The translations under genes were made by a program, and so were the position numbers. The notes under the pieces are model-generated. The model saw only the letters and a program-made list of their open reading frames with translations, was not told the DNA's origin and searched no databases. DNA of 64,000 nt from CBDCGJ01 sp965216645 (GTDB lineage Bacteria; Pseudomonadota; Alphaproteobacteria; GCA-2731375). Where the stretch lies: the NCBI GenBank assembly GCA_965216645.1, contig CBDCGJ010000053.1, forward strand, positions 62,001 through 126,000, written 5' to 3'. Positions 17,908-27,075 of this stretch are shown piece by piece (the stretch's first letter is position 1; every line of letters begins with the position of its first letter).

Positions 17908-19050
17908 TCAACCCGGACCGTCGCGCAGGGCCGGATGAACCACCTCGCCGTCCATACAGATGCAGACACCGGATACGGTCTCGTCATCGAAATCCAAATT
18001 CAACTCCCCGCTTTCCGCATCGAAATGGGGGGAGAGAAAATTCAATATATTCTTCGCGTAAAGCGCCGCCGCATCCGCCGCCAGGCGGCTCGGCACGTTC
18101 AAGTGGCCGACGATATTGACGCCGTTAACGTCAACCACCTCGCCGGGTTTCGACAGGGTGCAGTTGCCCCCGGTTTCCACCGCCAGATCCACGATCACGC
18201 TGCCGGGCCGCATGGCGTGCACCATGTCGTCATCGACCAAGGTCGGGGCAGGCCGGCCTGGAATAAGCGCGGTGCAGATCACAATATCCTGCTTGGCGAT
18301 CGTATCGGCGATCAATGCGGCCTGTTTGCGTTTGTATTCCTCGCTCATTTCCTTGGCGTAGCCGCCTTCGGTTTCCGCCTGCGCGCTCTCCTCGTCCTCG
18401 ACCATGACGAAACTGGCGCCGAGACTTTCCACCTGCTCCTTGGCCGCCGGCCGCACGTCGGTGGCGGAAACCACGGCGCCGAGCCGGCGCGCGGTGGCGA
18501 TGGCCTGAAGCCCGGCGACGCCTGCACCCATGACAAAGACTTTTGCCGGCGCGATCGTGCCGGCGGCCGTCATCATCATCGGGAGCGCCCGGTTAAAGTG
18601 ATCGCAGGCGTCCAACACGGCTTTGTAGCCGGCGAGATTTGCTTGGCTTGAGAGCACGTCCATGCTCTGCGCCCGCGTGATTCGAGGCATCATTTCCATG
18701 GCAAACGCGGTGACGTTGCGCCGAGCCAAGTCCGCCATTTCATCCCGGTTGCGCAGCGGATCGAGCATGGCGATCAAGGTTTGTCCCGGCGCTAAGCTAT
18801 CAAGCTCGCCGGCACCATCTGGACCCTGGACCTTCAGGATTAGATCGGCATCGCGGTAAAGCGCCGCTGTGTCCTGAACAATGTCCGCACCGGCTTCCCG
18901 ATAGTCGTCGTCCGCGATATCCGCGCCCAAACCGGCACCCGATTCGACGGCGACGCTGGCGCCGAAACCGACAAACTTCTTGACCGTATCCGGGGTCGCG
19001 GCGACGCGATGTTCGTGGGTGCGACGCTCCCTTGCGACGGCGATTTTCAA
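17908..19050 (-). CDS. pntAA: NAD(P) transhydrogenase alpha subunit 1 (NAD-binding part)
   Basis: A 380-residue soluble domain I of the transhydrogenase. The start is taken as TTG at 19050 (L/MKIAVARERRTHEHRVAATP), with AGGAG about 10 nt upstream; longer readings have no family support. The alanine dehydrogenase/PNT N-terminal domain is followed by the NAD site VFVMGAGVAGLQAIATARRLG and TDVRPAAKEQVESLGASFV. The stop lies 22 nt before pntAB, so the order pntAA-pntAB-pntB reads as one operon. Confidence 0.95.
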   Translation of the reverse strand: MKIAVARERRTHEHRVAATPDTVKKFVGFGASVAVESGAGLGADIADDDYREAGADIVQDTAALYRDADLILKVQGPDGAGELDSLAPGQTLIAMLDPLRNRDEMADLARRNVTAFAMEMMPRITRAQSMDVLSSQANLAGYKAVLDACDHFNRALPMMMTAAGTIAPAKVFVMGAGVAGLQAIATARRLGAVVSATDVRPAAKEQVESLGASFVMVEDEESAQAETEGGYAKEMSEEYKRKQAALIADTIAKQDIVICTALIPGRPAPTLVDDDMVHAMRPGSVIVDLAVETGGNCTLSKPGEVVDVNGVNIVGHLNVPSRLAADAAALYAKNILNFLSPHFDAESGELNLDFDDETVSGVCICMDGEVVHPALRDGPG

Positions 19051-19192
19051 CGCTTCAATACTCCTGAATAAACTACCGCGGCGGGCTAGGTTCGATCGTC
19101 GGCGCGTGCGCAACATCGCGCGAATCGCTATTTGTCGACGACGTCATCAAAATACCGCGTCCGAGCACCTTTCGAACTTCGCTCAATCCGAT

Positions 19193-19327
19193 CTAAAGCA
19201 GAAAAATTGCCATTAATATCAATAAGATAATGATGGAAATCGTGGACCACTTGACCAACGCGCAAAACCCGCCATAGGTTCCGCGATGTTGGCTGATATC
19301 CATGCTGCCGTGGGTATACTCCGCCAT
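19193..19327 (-). CDS. aa3-type cytochrome c oxidase subunit IV
   Basis: A 44-residue microprotein beginning MAEYTHGSMDISQHRGTYGG, then a single membrane span (about 24-44, rich in Ile/Leu), ending in TAG at 19193-19195. A GAGGGAG box precedes the ATG. The N-terminal H-G-S-M-D-I-x-x-H-x-x-T-Y pattern is the alphaproteobacterial aa3 oxidase subunit IV family, a small accessory chain of the terminal oxidase. It lies 142 bp upstream of pntAA on the same strand. No other oxidase gene is nearby. It is easily missed by length-filtered gene calling. Confidence 0.9.
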   Translation of the reverse strand: MAEYTHGSMDISQHRGTYGGFCALVKWSTISIIILLILMAIFLL

Positions 19328-19360
19328 AGCGCTCCCTCACTCGTCACAAAATGTCGGCGC

Positions 19361-19389
19361 AATATAAAGGGCCCTCCTACAATCCGCAA
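19361..19389 (-). promoter_or_regulatory. Predicted promoter for the subunit IV gene
   Basis: Reading the minus strand, TTGCGG (19389-19384), a 17-nt spacer and TATATT (19366-19361) resemble a sigma-70-type promoter. This would give a leader of roughly 27 nt before the ATG at 19327. The -10 is good and the -35 only partial. Confidence 0.4.
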
Positions 19390-19495
19390 TGCGTCAATCC
19401 GTCCAATTCCAAGCAGTAATTCACAGGACAAAAATGGAGTAAAAACAGCATGATTAAACCGGAAGTAGAGAATTTTACACAACTTGTTAAGCTCA

Positions 19496-19514
19496 TTAAC
19501 CATTGGGTAACCAT
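19496..19514. promoter_or_regulatory. CtrA-like site upstream of the receiver gene
   Basis: TTAACCATTGGGTAACCAT contains TTAA, seven bases, then GTAACC, one mismatch from the CtrA consensus TTAA-N7-TTAA. It can also be seen as two TAACCATT half sites 11 bp apart. It lies about 160 nt before the receiver-domain gene. The 343-bp gap 19328-19670 otherwise holds the subunit IV promoter and no gene I can support. Confidence 0.35.
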
Positions 19515-19670
19515 TTCGCGTCATTAATTGAGAGTATCGGCGAGCATTGTCTGCACCTTGTCGGAACAAAAATTGGTTGCGGACAAAGTATGCGAGTTAA
19601 CTTTTATGGTCCGGTCACAGGTGAGTTCGAGATGCACGCCATTGCCAATCTGCTGCCTTCGGGGGACTTA

Positions 19671-20156
19671 ATGCCCTATACCGAGCGGGCGAACATTCTG
19701 ATCGTTGAGGATAACCCGGCCAATCAGCTGGTCACCTCTATGTTCGTCAGCGAGTTGGGCTGTCAGTCGAAGATCGTCGAAAACGGCGAAGAAGCGGTGG
19801 CCGAAGTCCAAGCCAACGATTATGACGTTGTCCTGATGGACCTGAACATGCCCATTATGGACGGTCTGCACGCGACGAAGCTCATTCGTGCCATGGGCGG
19901 CAAATTTGCCAGTTTGCCGATTATCGCCGTCACCGCGAATGCCCTCAGCGACAGTCGCGACGAATGCTTCGACGCCGGCATGAACGAGTTCGTCAGCAAG
20001 CCGGTGGATAAGCGCGTGCTGCTCGATACGATCACAAAGTTTATCGAGTTCGAAGGGATCGACGGGCCACGCCTTGCGACCTCACGACCGGACGAAGACG
20101 AATCGACCGAAGCCGATGCCGCGCTCAAGGATATTTTGAAAGACCTGGATAGCTAG
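19671..20156 (+). CDS. Response regulator receiver domain protein
   Basis: From ATG 19671 this is a 161-residue protein with a CheY-like domain at about 7-125: ANILIVEDNPANQLV, phosphoacceptor Asp57 in VVLMDLNMPIMDG, the Thr/Ala switch IIAVTANA and the Lys in FVSKPVD. The sequence style (EDNPANQ, MDLNMPIMDG, SKPVDKR) is that of receivers usually attached to hybrid sensor kinases. There is no output domain, only an acidic tail of about 35 residues, so it probably acts in a phosphorelay. The start is uncertain: GGGGGA precedes 19671, while AGGTGAG precedes an in-frame ATG at 19632. No kinase is adjacent. Confidence 0.88.
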   Translation: MPYTERANILIVEDNPANQLVTSMFVSELGCQSKIVENGEEAVAEVQANDYDVVLMDLNMPIMDGLHATKLIRAMGGKFASLPIIAVTANALSDSRDECFDAGMNEFVSKPVDKRVLLDTITKFIEFEGIDGPRLATSRPDEDESTEADAALKDILKDLDS

Positions 20157-20240
20157 GTCCGTTTCCGCCTTTCCTTCACCCTCTCGGATTAGAGTTGGCC
20201 ACCGCCCGTCCTTACAACCGGACCAAGCCCGACCACTCGC

Positions 20241-22415
20241 TTAATCGAGACCGCGCGCGACGCGGAACCCGATCGCGAAGCTGCGGTTCCCAGGTTTGGT
20301 CCAGCTCCGGTAGGCGGAGCGGAGAAAGGCTGCGCGATCGCCCCAGGAACCGCCGCGGACGATTCTATTCTTGCAATCGCCGCCGGTTACCCACGCGCTG
20401 CCATCGGTCGGCGCGCCTTTGTAGTTTTCGTGCCGGCAATCCTCTGTCCATTCCCGCACATTGCCATGAAAATCGTGCAGGCCGAACAAATTCGGCGGGA
20501 ATTGTCCGACCGGCGCCGTGCTGCTGCCACCGCTACCGACCGCTTTAAATCGCGCCTGTGCGGTCGTGATTTTCGCGCCGGAATGATACGGCGTGGCGGT
20601 GCCGGCCCGCGCCAGATATTCCCATTCGGCTTCGCTCAACAGTCTGTAGGCCTTACCGGTCTTTTCGGAAATCCATTGCACATAATCCCGCGCGTCATAC
20701 CAACTGACATTGATTGCCGGCCGTCGGGCGCGACCCCACCCCTGATCGCTGGCCTTGCGCTTGCAGCCGCCGGCGGCAACGCAAGCGTCCCATTCGGCGA
20801 AAGTCAGTTCGTACTTACCGACAGCCAAGCGGCGCGGAATGAATACCTGCCGTTGCGGCATTTCCCGCTGACTGCGGCGCGGTTCGTTAGGGGCGGCACC
20901 CATTTTGAAGCGACCCGCCGGCGTAATCACCAATTCGGGACATTCCGGGCAATCGCGGATGGTCTGTCCCACTCGTAGCCGCGGTTTCGCGGGCGCTTTG
21001 GGTGGTTTCGTCACCGCCGCCGTTGTTACCGGCGCGCTGGCCGCGGGCGTGCTTTCCGACGCGCTTTGGTTGTTGTCCGAGGATGTCGGCGCGGACCCTG
21101 TATCCGCCGAAGCCACCCGCGCCGGCTTGCTGCGTGGAGGCGGCACATCGGCCGGCTTTGCCGCGGTCGCTCCGGTTGTTGTCGCCACAGGTTTGGGCTT
21201 CTGTTGCGGGAGTGAATTTTTCGGCCGCGGCGGCGGCGCCTTGCCTTCCACCTGCTTTGCGGCGATTTGCGGCTTGGGTTGACCGCTGATCGCCGGTGCC
21301 GGAGTGGAGCTGGCGGTCGGTTTAATGCCGAGATCCCGCAAATCCGTCAATCTGGCGTAACCGACCGGGCGTTGATCCCGCTCCACGAAGGCCCAGTCCC
21401 CCGCCACGGTTTTGCCGGCGACAAACACCGTCAACCCCTTCGCCAGCAGCTCGACCTGTCCGGCGGTCGGCGACGGCGCGCTGCGGATCGGCGTATCGTT
21501 GAGCGCGACATAAACGGATTCCACCGCCACAAGTTCGACGCCGGAGGCCAAAGGTTGAACCGGACCCTGTCCCGATCCGCGCGAGCCCTCGAGACGGCGT
21601 AGGATTTCCTTCGGTACGCCACCTTGCCGGCTCGAGCGCAGGTCGCGGTAATAGGCGATATTCTTTTCGGCCATTTCCGGTTTCAGATCGCGGCGAACCA
21701 GAACCTCGGCCTTGTCCATCTTTCCTTGCAGCGCGTACAACATCGCCAGGTTTTGCCGCACTTGCGGGGTCGAATCCGGCAAGCTGGCGGCTTCCTCGAG
21801 CATCTTCGTTGCCGCTTCGAAGTCACCGGCCTGCGCCTTGGACAAGGCGTAGTTGTTCAAGACGTTGACATTCTTGGGGGTCAATTCGTCCGCCTTTTTG
21901 TAATTGCGTTCCGCCTGATCCGGCAGACTGATCCGATCGAAAGCGACCGCCAAGGCCAAAACCGTCTGCCAATTGCCGGGCGCCAGGCTATCGGATTTCG
22001 ACAGCGACTCGACCGCCTCCATCGCGTCGCCCAAGGCCAACTGAGATTTACCCAGCTCCGCCATCAGCGCCGGATTGCGCGTATTCTCCTTCTTCAGCAT
22101 GGCCTTTGAGATATAGCCCTTGGCTTCCGCCGGCTTATCGAGCATGCGCAAGCTGCGGGACAATCCGACGAGATACTCGACATTGTCCGGGTCTTTCTCG
22201 AGCAAGCGCGCGTAATAGACGGCGGCGGATCGATAGTTTCGCTTACTCGTCGATTCCTCGGCCGCCAAATTCAAACTTTCCGTGACGCGCTTGCCAACCC
22301 CCGTATTGGGGCTACTGGACAGGCTTTTGCCGTCGCCGGGTCCCGCGCCTAATTCCGGTGGACCGCAGGACAAAAGGAAACAGAAAGAGAGCGTGGAAAA
22401 GATCCGGGCCGGCAT
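20241..22415 (-). CDS. Lipoprotein with TPR, SH3-like and SUMF1 (formylglycine-generating enzyme-like) domains
   Basis: A 724-residue protein. The start at 22415 gives a lipoprotein signal (MPARIFSTLSFCFLLSC), with Cys17 as the lipidation site; longer in-frame starts at 22457 and 22481 would bury it. Residues ~45-275 are TPR repeats of the TadD kind. Then comes an SH3-like domain (~300-360, LNDTPIRSAPSPTAG), a Pro/Ala/Lys-rich linker, and a SUMF1 domain (~485-724) with GKYELTFAEWDACV, INVSWYDARDYVQWIS, YRLLSEAEWEYLARAG and IVRGGSWGDRA. The domain probably lacks true sulfatase-maturation activity, since no sulfatase is near; many bacterial SUMF1 proteins are structural or ligand-binding. Function unknown. 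Confidence 0.85.
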   Translation of the reverse strand: MPARIFSTLSFCFLLSCGPPELGAGPGDGKSLSSSPNTGVGKRVTESLNLAAEESTSKRNYRSAAVYYARLLEKDPDNVEYLVGLSRSLRMLDKPAEAKGYISKAMLKKENTRNPALMAELGKSQLALGDAMEAVESLSKSDSLAPGNWQTVLALAVAFDRISLPDQAERNYKKADELTPKNVNVLNNYALSKAQAGDFEAATKMLEEAASLPDSTPQVRQNLAMLYALQGKMDKAEVLVRRDLKPEMAEKNIAYYRDLRSSRQGGVPKEILRRLEGSRGSGQGPVQPLASGVELVAVESVYVALNDTPIRSAPSPTAGQVELLAKGLTVFVAGKTVAGDWAFVERDQRPVGYARLTDLRDLGIKPTASSTPAPAISGQPKPQIAAKQVEGKAPPPRPKNSLPQQKPKPVATTTGATAAKPADVPPPRSKPARVASADTGSAPTSSDNNQSASESTPAASAPVTTAAVTKPPKAPAKPRLRVGQTIRDCPECPELVITPAGRFKMGAAPNEPRRSQREMPQRQVFIPRRLAVGKYELTFAEWDACVAAGGCKRKASDQGWGRARRPAINVSWYDARDYVQWISEKTGKAYRLLSEAEWEYLARAGTATPYHSGAKITTAQARFKAVGSGGSSTAPVGQFPPNLFGLHDFHGNVREWTEDCRHENYKGAPTDGSAWVTGGDCKNRIVRGGSWGDRAAFLRSAYRSWTKPGNRSFAIGFRVARGLD

Positions 22416-22568
22416 TACCGGGAATCGTCGTTTCTGAGAAACAGGTGTCAATGCCATTCCGATCGATTGGACCGGATCCAAGTCCGGTCGAACTCAACGA
22501 ATCATCAGCCTAACCATAATTGGCTTTAGCCGAATATCCAATAGCGGGACATCGCCAGTTTTATCGAT

Positions 22569-23912
22569 CTAAGGCGCCGGTACACCGGCCCTTTTCAATA
22601 CACGCGCCTGAACTTTTCCCATAGCCTCCGTATCGAAGCCATCGATGAGCTCCATGAACAGCCGATGCCAGTTCAGTTCCGCCGCCAGATGCATGAACAC
22701 GCCGCCCAAACCGATGGCGGCGCGGTCCATGAATACAAACTCCCGCGGCGGTGTCACGCCGCCCAATTCCCGCAATCGCCTATGCACCTGCTCCGCCACT
22801 TCGCGACCATAGATGCCCGAAGAACTAGCTTCCTGGATCAATCTCTTTCGATCCTCCAGAAGAGGGCCGTAGACGAAATTCGCCCACATATTCAGGGTTT
22901 CGATGATATCCTTGGTCAAGCCTTGGAATCCCCAGGATTCATAAGCATGAACCGCTTGCTCCAAGTTGTCGTCGCGGATCGCTTCATAGAGATCGATGAC
23001 ACCACCCACGAAATGAGGTTGGAAGACCCGTATGCAGCCGAAATCGAGCAGGTTGACGGTCAAATCTTCGCACGCCGTATAGTTGCCGAGATGGGGATCG
23101 CCATGGATCGCGCCATAGCGGTAGAACGGCACATACCAGGCGCGGAACATGGCTTCGGAAATCTTGTTGCGGGTCTCAAGATCGGCGTCTTTGTAGGTCA
23201 GCAGACGTTGGCCTTCGAGCCAGGTCATGGTCAACAATCGCTTGGTGCTGAGCTCTTTCAACACCTCGGGCACATGCACGGTCGGCTCGTTTGCCAGCAT
23301 TTCGCCATACAGCCGGATATGACGAGCCTCGCGGTCGTAATCCAATTCCTCGCGCAAACGGTCGGCGATTTCGTCATGCACTTGGCTGGGGTCGATGGTT
23401 TTGTCATAGCGGTGATAGATGGCGAAGATCATCTTCAGCTGACTGAGATCCGCCTCCACCGCGGATGACATGTCCGGATATTGCAGCTTGCAGGCATAAT
23501 CCGCGCCATCGACGACGGCGCGGTGGACCTGGCCGAGAGAGGCGGCGGCGGCGGCCTCGTGTTCGAAACTGTCGAATTTCGACTGCCAATCAGCGCCTAA
23601 TTCCGACCTCATGCGGCGCTTGACGAAAGACCATCCCATGGCCGGTGCGTTCGATTGCAGTTGAGTCAGTTCCTGAACATATTCCTGGGGCAAGGCCTCC
23701 GGAATCGTCGCCATAATCTGAGCGACCTTCATCAACGGTCCTTTAAGACCGCCGAGCGCGTTTTTCAGATCGCGGGCATGCTCCTCCTTATCCAACCGCA
23801 GGCCGAGGTAGCGCTGACCGGCAAGACGCGCGGCCAAGCCGCCTACGGACGCCGACACCTTGGCATACCGCTTGACCCGGCCCGTCACCCGATCGTCGTC
23901 GTCACGGGCCAC
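22569..23912 (-). CDS. ABC1/UbiB family kinase-like protein
   Basis: An atypical kinase-like protein of 447 residues starting at GTG 23912, one base after the pepF stop, with a GGAAGG box upstream; a longer in-frame start would overlap pepF. Family marks are the K-x-x-Q helix (LKGPLMKVAQIMATIPEALP), the Ala-rich loop AAAAASLGQVH in place of a Gly-rich loop, the Lys of YACKLQYP, the catalytic HGDPHLGN and the metal Asp in LLDFGCIR. UbiB/COQ8 relatives support ubiquinone synthesis; the subfamily here (AarF-like, without C-terminal membrane spans) may have another role. A coq9 gene lies about 7 kb away. Confidence 0.9.
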   Translation of the reverse strand: MARDDDDRVTGRVKRYAKVSASVGGLAARLAGQRYLGLRLDKEEHARDLKNALGGLKGPLMKVAQIMATIPEALPQEYVQELTQLQSNAPAMGWSFVKRRMRSELGADWQSKFDSFEHEAAAAASLGQVHRAVVDGADYACKLQYPDMSSAVEADLSQLKMIFAIYHRYDKTIDPSQVHDEIADRLREELDYDREARHIRLYGEMLANEPTVHVPEVLKELSTKRLLTMTWLEGQRLLTYKDADLETRNKISEAMFRAWYVPFYRYGAIHGDPHLGNYTACEDLTVNLLDFGCIRVFQPHFVGGVIDLYEAIRDDNLEQAVHAYESWGFQGLTKDIIETLNMWANFVYGPLLEDRKRLIQEASSSGIYGREVAEQVHRRLRELGGVTPPREFVFMDRAAIGLGGVFMHLAAELNWHRLFMELIDGFDTEAMGKVQARVLKRAGVPAP

Positions 23913-23913
23913 C

Positions 23914-25692
23914 TCAGTTTCCTTCCAACTGATCGATGAATCCTTCGATAACCGAGAGGCCTTGTTGCCAAAACGCGGGATCGCCGGCATTCAGGCCGAA
24001 GGGCGCCAGCAATTCCTTATGCCGCTTGGCACCGCCGGCCCGCAGCATGTCCAAATACTTCTCCTGAAAGCCCTGCGCGCTGTCCTGATAGACCGCGTAG
24101 AGGGAGTTCACCAAACAATCGCCGAACGCATAGGCATAGACGTAGAACGGCGAATGGATGAAATGCGGGATGTAGCACCAGAAGTTTCGATATTCGGGCT
24201 GTAGGCGAATGGCCGGGCCGAGGCTCCGGGACTGCACATCGAGCCAAATGTCACCCAACGCATCCGGCGTCAATTCGCCGTCGCGCCGCGCGTCATGCAC
24301 CTTGCGCTCGAAATCGAAGAAGGCGATTTGCCGCACCACGGTGTTCAGCATGTCCTCGACTTTGTTGGCGATCATGATGCGCCGCGCTTTGGCATCGTCT
24401 TCCGCATCCAGCAACGCGCGGAAGGTAAGCTGCTCGCCGAACACGCTCGCGGTTTCCGCCAGGGTCAAGGGCGTATCCGCCATCAAGGCGCCCTGTTCCG
24501 CCGCCAGCACCTGATGCACGCCGTGGCCCAATTCATGGGCCAAAGTCATGACATCGCGAATCTTGCCTTGATAATTCAGCAGCAAATAGGGATGCGCCGA
24601 GGGGACGGTCGGATGGGCGAACGCGCCGGAGGATTTGCCGTCACGGACGGGGACGTCGATCCAGTCGTTGTCGAAGAAGCGCCGGCCGACCGTCGCCAGT
24701 TCCGGCGAGAAACGATGATAGGCGTCGAGCACCAAATCCCGCGCCGACGGCCAGTCGACATTACGATCCACTTCATCAGGCAGGGGCGCGTTACGGTCCC
24801 AATAGTCCAGTTGATCGACGCCGAACCATTCCGCTTTCAATCGATAATAGCGATGCGATAACCGTGGATACGCCGCGATCACCGCGTCGGCCAACGCGTC
24901 CACCACCTCAACCTCGACCAGATTGTCGACATGGCGGGAAATCTCCGGGCGTTCGAAATTGCGCCAGCGATCCTCGATTTCCTTGTCTTTGGCCAGGGTA
25001 TTGGTGATCTGCGCAAACAAGCGAATATTGTCGTCGAAGACGGTGGAGAGCGCTTGCGCGGCGGTCCGGCGAACGGTGCTGTCAGGATCGGTCAGCTTAT
25101 TCAGGGCAGCTTCCAAGTTCAACTCATCCCCATCGACCTGAAAGCGCAGCGCAGCCATGGTTTCGTCGAACAGGCGAACCCAGGCCTGACGACCGGCCAC
25201 CTGCTTCTCGTAGAGCAGCTTCTCCAGATCGTCGGAAAGCTGATAAGGCCGCATGACCCGGATATCCCTCAACCAAGGTTCGTAGCGGGCCAGCGCGGCG
25301 GACGAGGCGATCAATTCTTCCAATTGCGCGTCATCCAGCCGATTGATCTCCAGCGTGAAGAACAGCAGTACGCTGGAGATCGCGTTCACCCGCTCCTGCA
25401 TGGCGGCGAAGAAGCGGCCGATCTCCGGATCGCTCATGTCGCCGGCGTAAGTCAGGCTGGCGAAACTCATGATGCGCCCCAGTCGTTCCTCGATCTCCTC
25501 ATAGGCGACGATTGCGCCGGCAAGGTCTTCGGCCGAAATATCTGCGATCCGATTTTGGTAATCTGCCTGGAAAGCCGAAGAACGATCCCGGCACCAGACC
25601 AGGTCGGCCTCCAATTCAGGACAGTCGGTTGCGGGATAGAGGTCGGACAGATCCCAGGTCGGCAAGGCCGACGGCTCCAATATAGCGGTCAT
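23914..25692 (-). CDS. pepF: M3 family oligoendopeptidase F
   Basis: A 592-residue zinc metallopeptidase that cleaves short peptides in the cytoplasm. The start at 25692 (MTAILEPSALPTWDLSDLYP) has a GGGAG box 6 nt upstream. The zinc site MTLAHELGHGVHQVL lies near residue 380, and the third ligand and substrate-binding region follow (LAETASVFGEQLTF, FIHSPFYVYAYAFGD). The N-terminal half is the helical M3 lid. The gene shares a transcript direction and a 1-nt junction with the ABC1 gene downstream, so the two are likely co-transcribed. Confidence 0.95.
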   Translation of the reverse strand: MTAILEPSALPTWDLSDLYPATDCPELEADLVWCRDRSSAFQADYQNRIADISAEDLAGAIVAYEEIEERLGRIMSFASLTYAGDMSDPEIGRFFAAMQERVNAISSVLLFFTLEINRLDDAQLEELIASSAALARYEPWLRDIRVMRPYQLSDDLEKLLYEKQVAGRQAWVRLFDETMAALRFQVDGDELNLEAALNKLTDPDSTVRRTAAQALSTVFDDNIRLFAQITNTLAKDKEIEDRWRNFERPEISRHVDNLVEVEVVDALADAVIAAYPRLSHRYYRLKAEWFGVDQLDYWDRNAPLPDEVDRNVDWPSARDLVLDAYHRFSPELATVGRRFFDNDWIDVPVRDGKSSGAFAHPTVPSAHPYLLLNYQGKIRDVMTLAHELGHGVHQVLAAEQGALMADTPLTLAETASVFGEQLTFRALLDAEDDAKARRIMIANKVEDMLNTVVRQIAFFDFERKVHDARRDGELTPDALGDIWLDVQSRSLGPAIRLQPEYRNFWCYIPHFIHSPFYVYAYAFGDCLVNSLYAVYQDSAQGFQEKYLDMLRAGGAKRHKELLAPFGLNAGDPAFWQQGLSVIEGFIDQLEGN

Positions 25693-25739
25693 ATCGGCTC
25701 CCAAAGCGATGGCTCACAGAGCATGTGGGGTGCGCGCGG

Positions 25740-26918
25740 CTAATCGTCCAGTTTTTGAAAAATATCGCCGGCTTCCGTCATGCCCTCTATGTCCGCAGCT
25801 GTATAACCCAACTCGGACAGAATTGCGGCGTTATGTTCGCCGATTTGCGGCAATTCCAGCCGCGGCGCCGCGGGCTCCTCACGAAACTTGATCGGATGCC
25901 CGAGATGGTGGTTGCCGTCCACGTCCGTCAGCAGCATGTCGCGGGCCTTCACGTTCGGTTGTTCGAACGCGGTTTTCAGATCCAAGACGGGCGAATAACA
26001 GATATCCCTTCCCTCGAACCAGTCGAGCCATTCCGCCATGGTCCGGGTCTTGAATTCCTCGGTCAGATAGTCGCGGACCGGATTTTGCGCAGGCCCCGGC
26101 ATATCGTGGGCGGCGGGGATGAGATCGGGTCGCCCCAACCCCTCAAGCAAGTTCGTCGCGAACTTGGCTTCGCTGCCGCCGAGGGTCATCCATTGTCCGT
26201 CCTTGGTCTCATAGATACCGTAAAGCGCGGCACCGCCGAACAGCCGCTCCTGCTTCGGGATCGGCGCGCGGTTTTCCGCGAAGACCGGGCCGACCGTGTA
26301 GGGCAGCCAGGAAATCACGCAATCCTGCATGGCGATGTCGAGATAGTCGCCTGTCCCCGTTTTCGCCGCCCTCAACAGGGCCATCAAGATACCGGAAAGG
26401 GCCATTAGTGAGGCTGACATATCCGACGGCGGCGAACCCGGAATGGCGGGCTTGCCGTCTTGGCCCAGCGTCAAACTGGCAACGCCCGCCAAACCCAATA
26501 CCGAAAGATCGTGCGCCGGCCGGTCGCGGATCGGACTGTCCTGACCGAACGCGGATATGGAGCAATAGACGATTTTTGGCGCCCGGGCACGGACGCTATC
26601 ATAGTCGATCCCTAGACGCGCGGCGACACCCGGGCGAAAAGTTTCCAGCATCACATCCGCCGTCTCCGCCAGCTTGAGGAACGCTTCCAATCCCGCCGGC
26701 GATTTCAGATTGATCGAGACGCTTTTCTTGCCGCGGTTGGCATTGCGAAAATAGACCGAATGACCGCCTTGTTTGAGACCGATTTGCCGGGTCGGCTCAC
26801 CGCCGCCAGGGGCCTCGATCTTGATCACTTCGGCACCTTGATCGGCCATCAACATGGTGAAATGGGGCCCAGGCAGAAACTGCGACAGATCCAGGACCCG
26901 AATACCTTCTAACTTCAT
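25740..26918 (-). CDS. CaiB/BaiF family CoA transferase
   Basis: A 392-residue class III CoA transferase moving CoA between carboxylic acids, or an alpha-methylacyl-CoA racemase-like relative. Family signatures are VLDLSQFLPGPHFTMLMADQGAEVIKIE at the N-terminus, NRGKKSVSINLKSPAG near 60, the catalytic Asp region RPAHDLSVLGLAG near 140, and the C-terminal TVDGNHHLGHPIKFREEP-type segment. A GAGGGTGA box precedes the ATG. It is transcribed away from the NtrC-type regulator, sharing a 157-bp gap with it. Substrate not deducible. Confidence 0.92.
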   Translation of the reverse strand: MKLEGIRVLDLSQFLPGPHFTMLMADQGAEVIKIEAPGGGEPTRQIGLKQGGHSVYFRNANRGKKSVSINLKSPAGLEAFLKLAETADVMLETFRPGVAARLGIDYDSVRARAPKIVYCSISAFGQDSPIRDRPAHDLSVLGLAGVASLTLGQDGKPAIPGSPPSDMSASLMALSGILMALLRAAKTGTGDYLDIAMQDCVISWLPYTVGPVFAENRAPIPKQERLFGGAALYGIYETKDGQWMTLGGSEAKFATNLLEGLGRPDLIPAAHDMPGPAQNPVRDYLTEEFKTRTMAEWLDWFEGRDICYSPVLDLKTAFEQPNVKARDMLLTDVDGNHHLGHPIKFREEPAAPRLELPQIGEHNAAILSELGYTAADIEGMTEAGDIFQKLDD

Positions 26919-27002
26919 GACGTCACCCTCATAGATTCCCCACCCTTACAGCGACCGGCAATCACAAGACGTCGCGGCGGTGCAAAGTATCCGGACTTTA
27001 TC

Positions 27003-27031
27003 TTGTGCCGATATGGGACAGCTGATATAAT
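27003..27031 (+). promoter_or_regulatory. Predicted sigma-70-type promoter for the NtrC-type regulator
   Basis: TTGTGC (27003-27008), a 17-nt spacer and a perfect TATAAT (27026-27031) lie about 45 nt before the start at 27076, with GAGGG as ribosome binding site. The -35 matches at three of six positions. Confidence 0.5.
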
Positions 27032-27075
27032 TCGATTTCAGTTGATTATGTACTTAAGTCATCGTTGAGGGTTCG

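Noticed and set aside
19889..20128. Long minus-strand frames across the receiver-domain gene and similar antisense frames elsewhere
   Set aside because: They mirror codon structure of well-supported genes on the other strand and show no family signatures or start signals.
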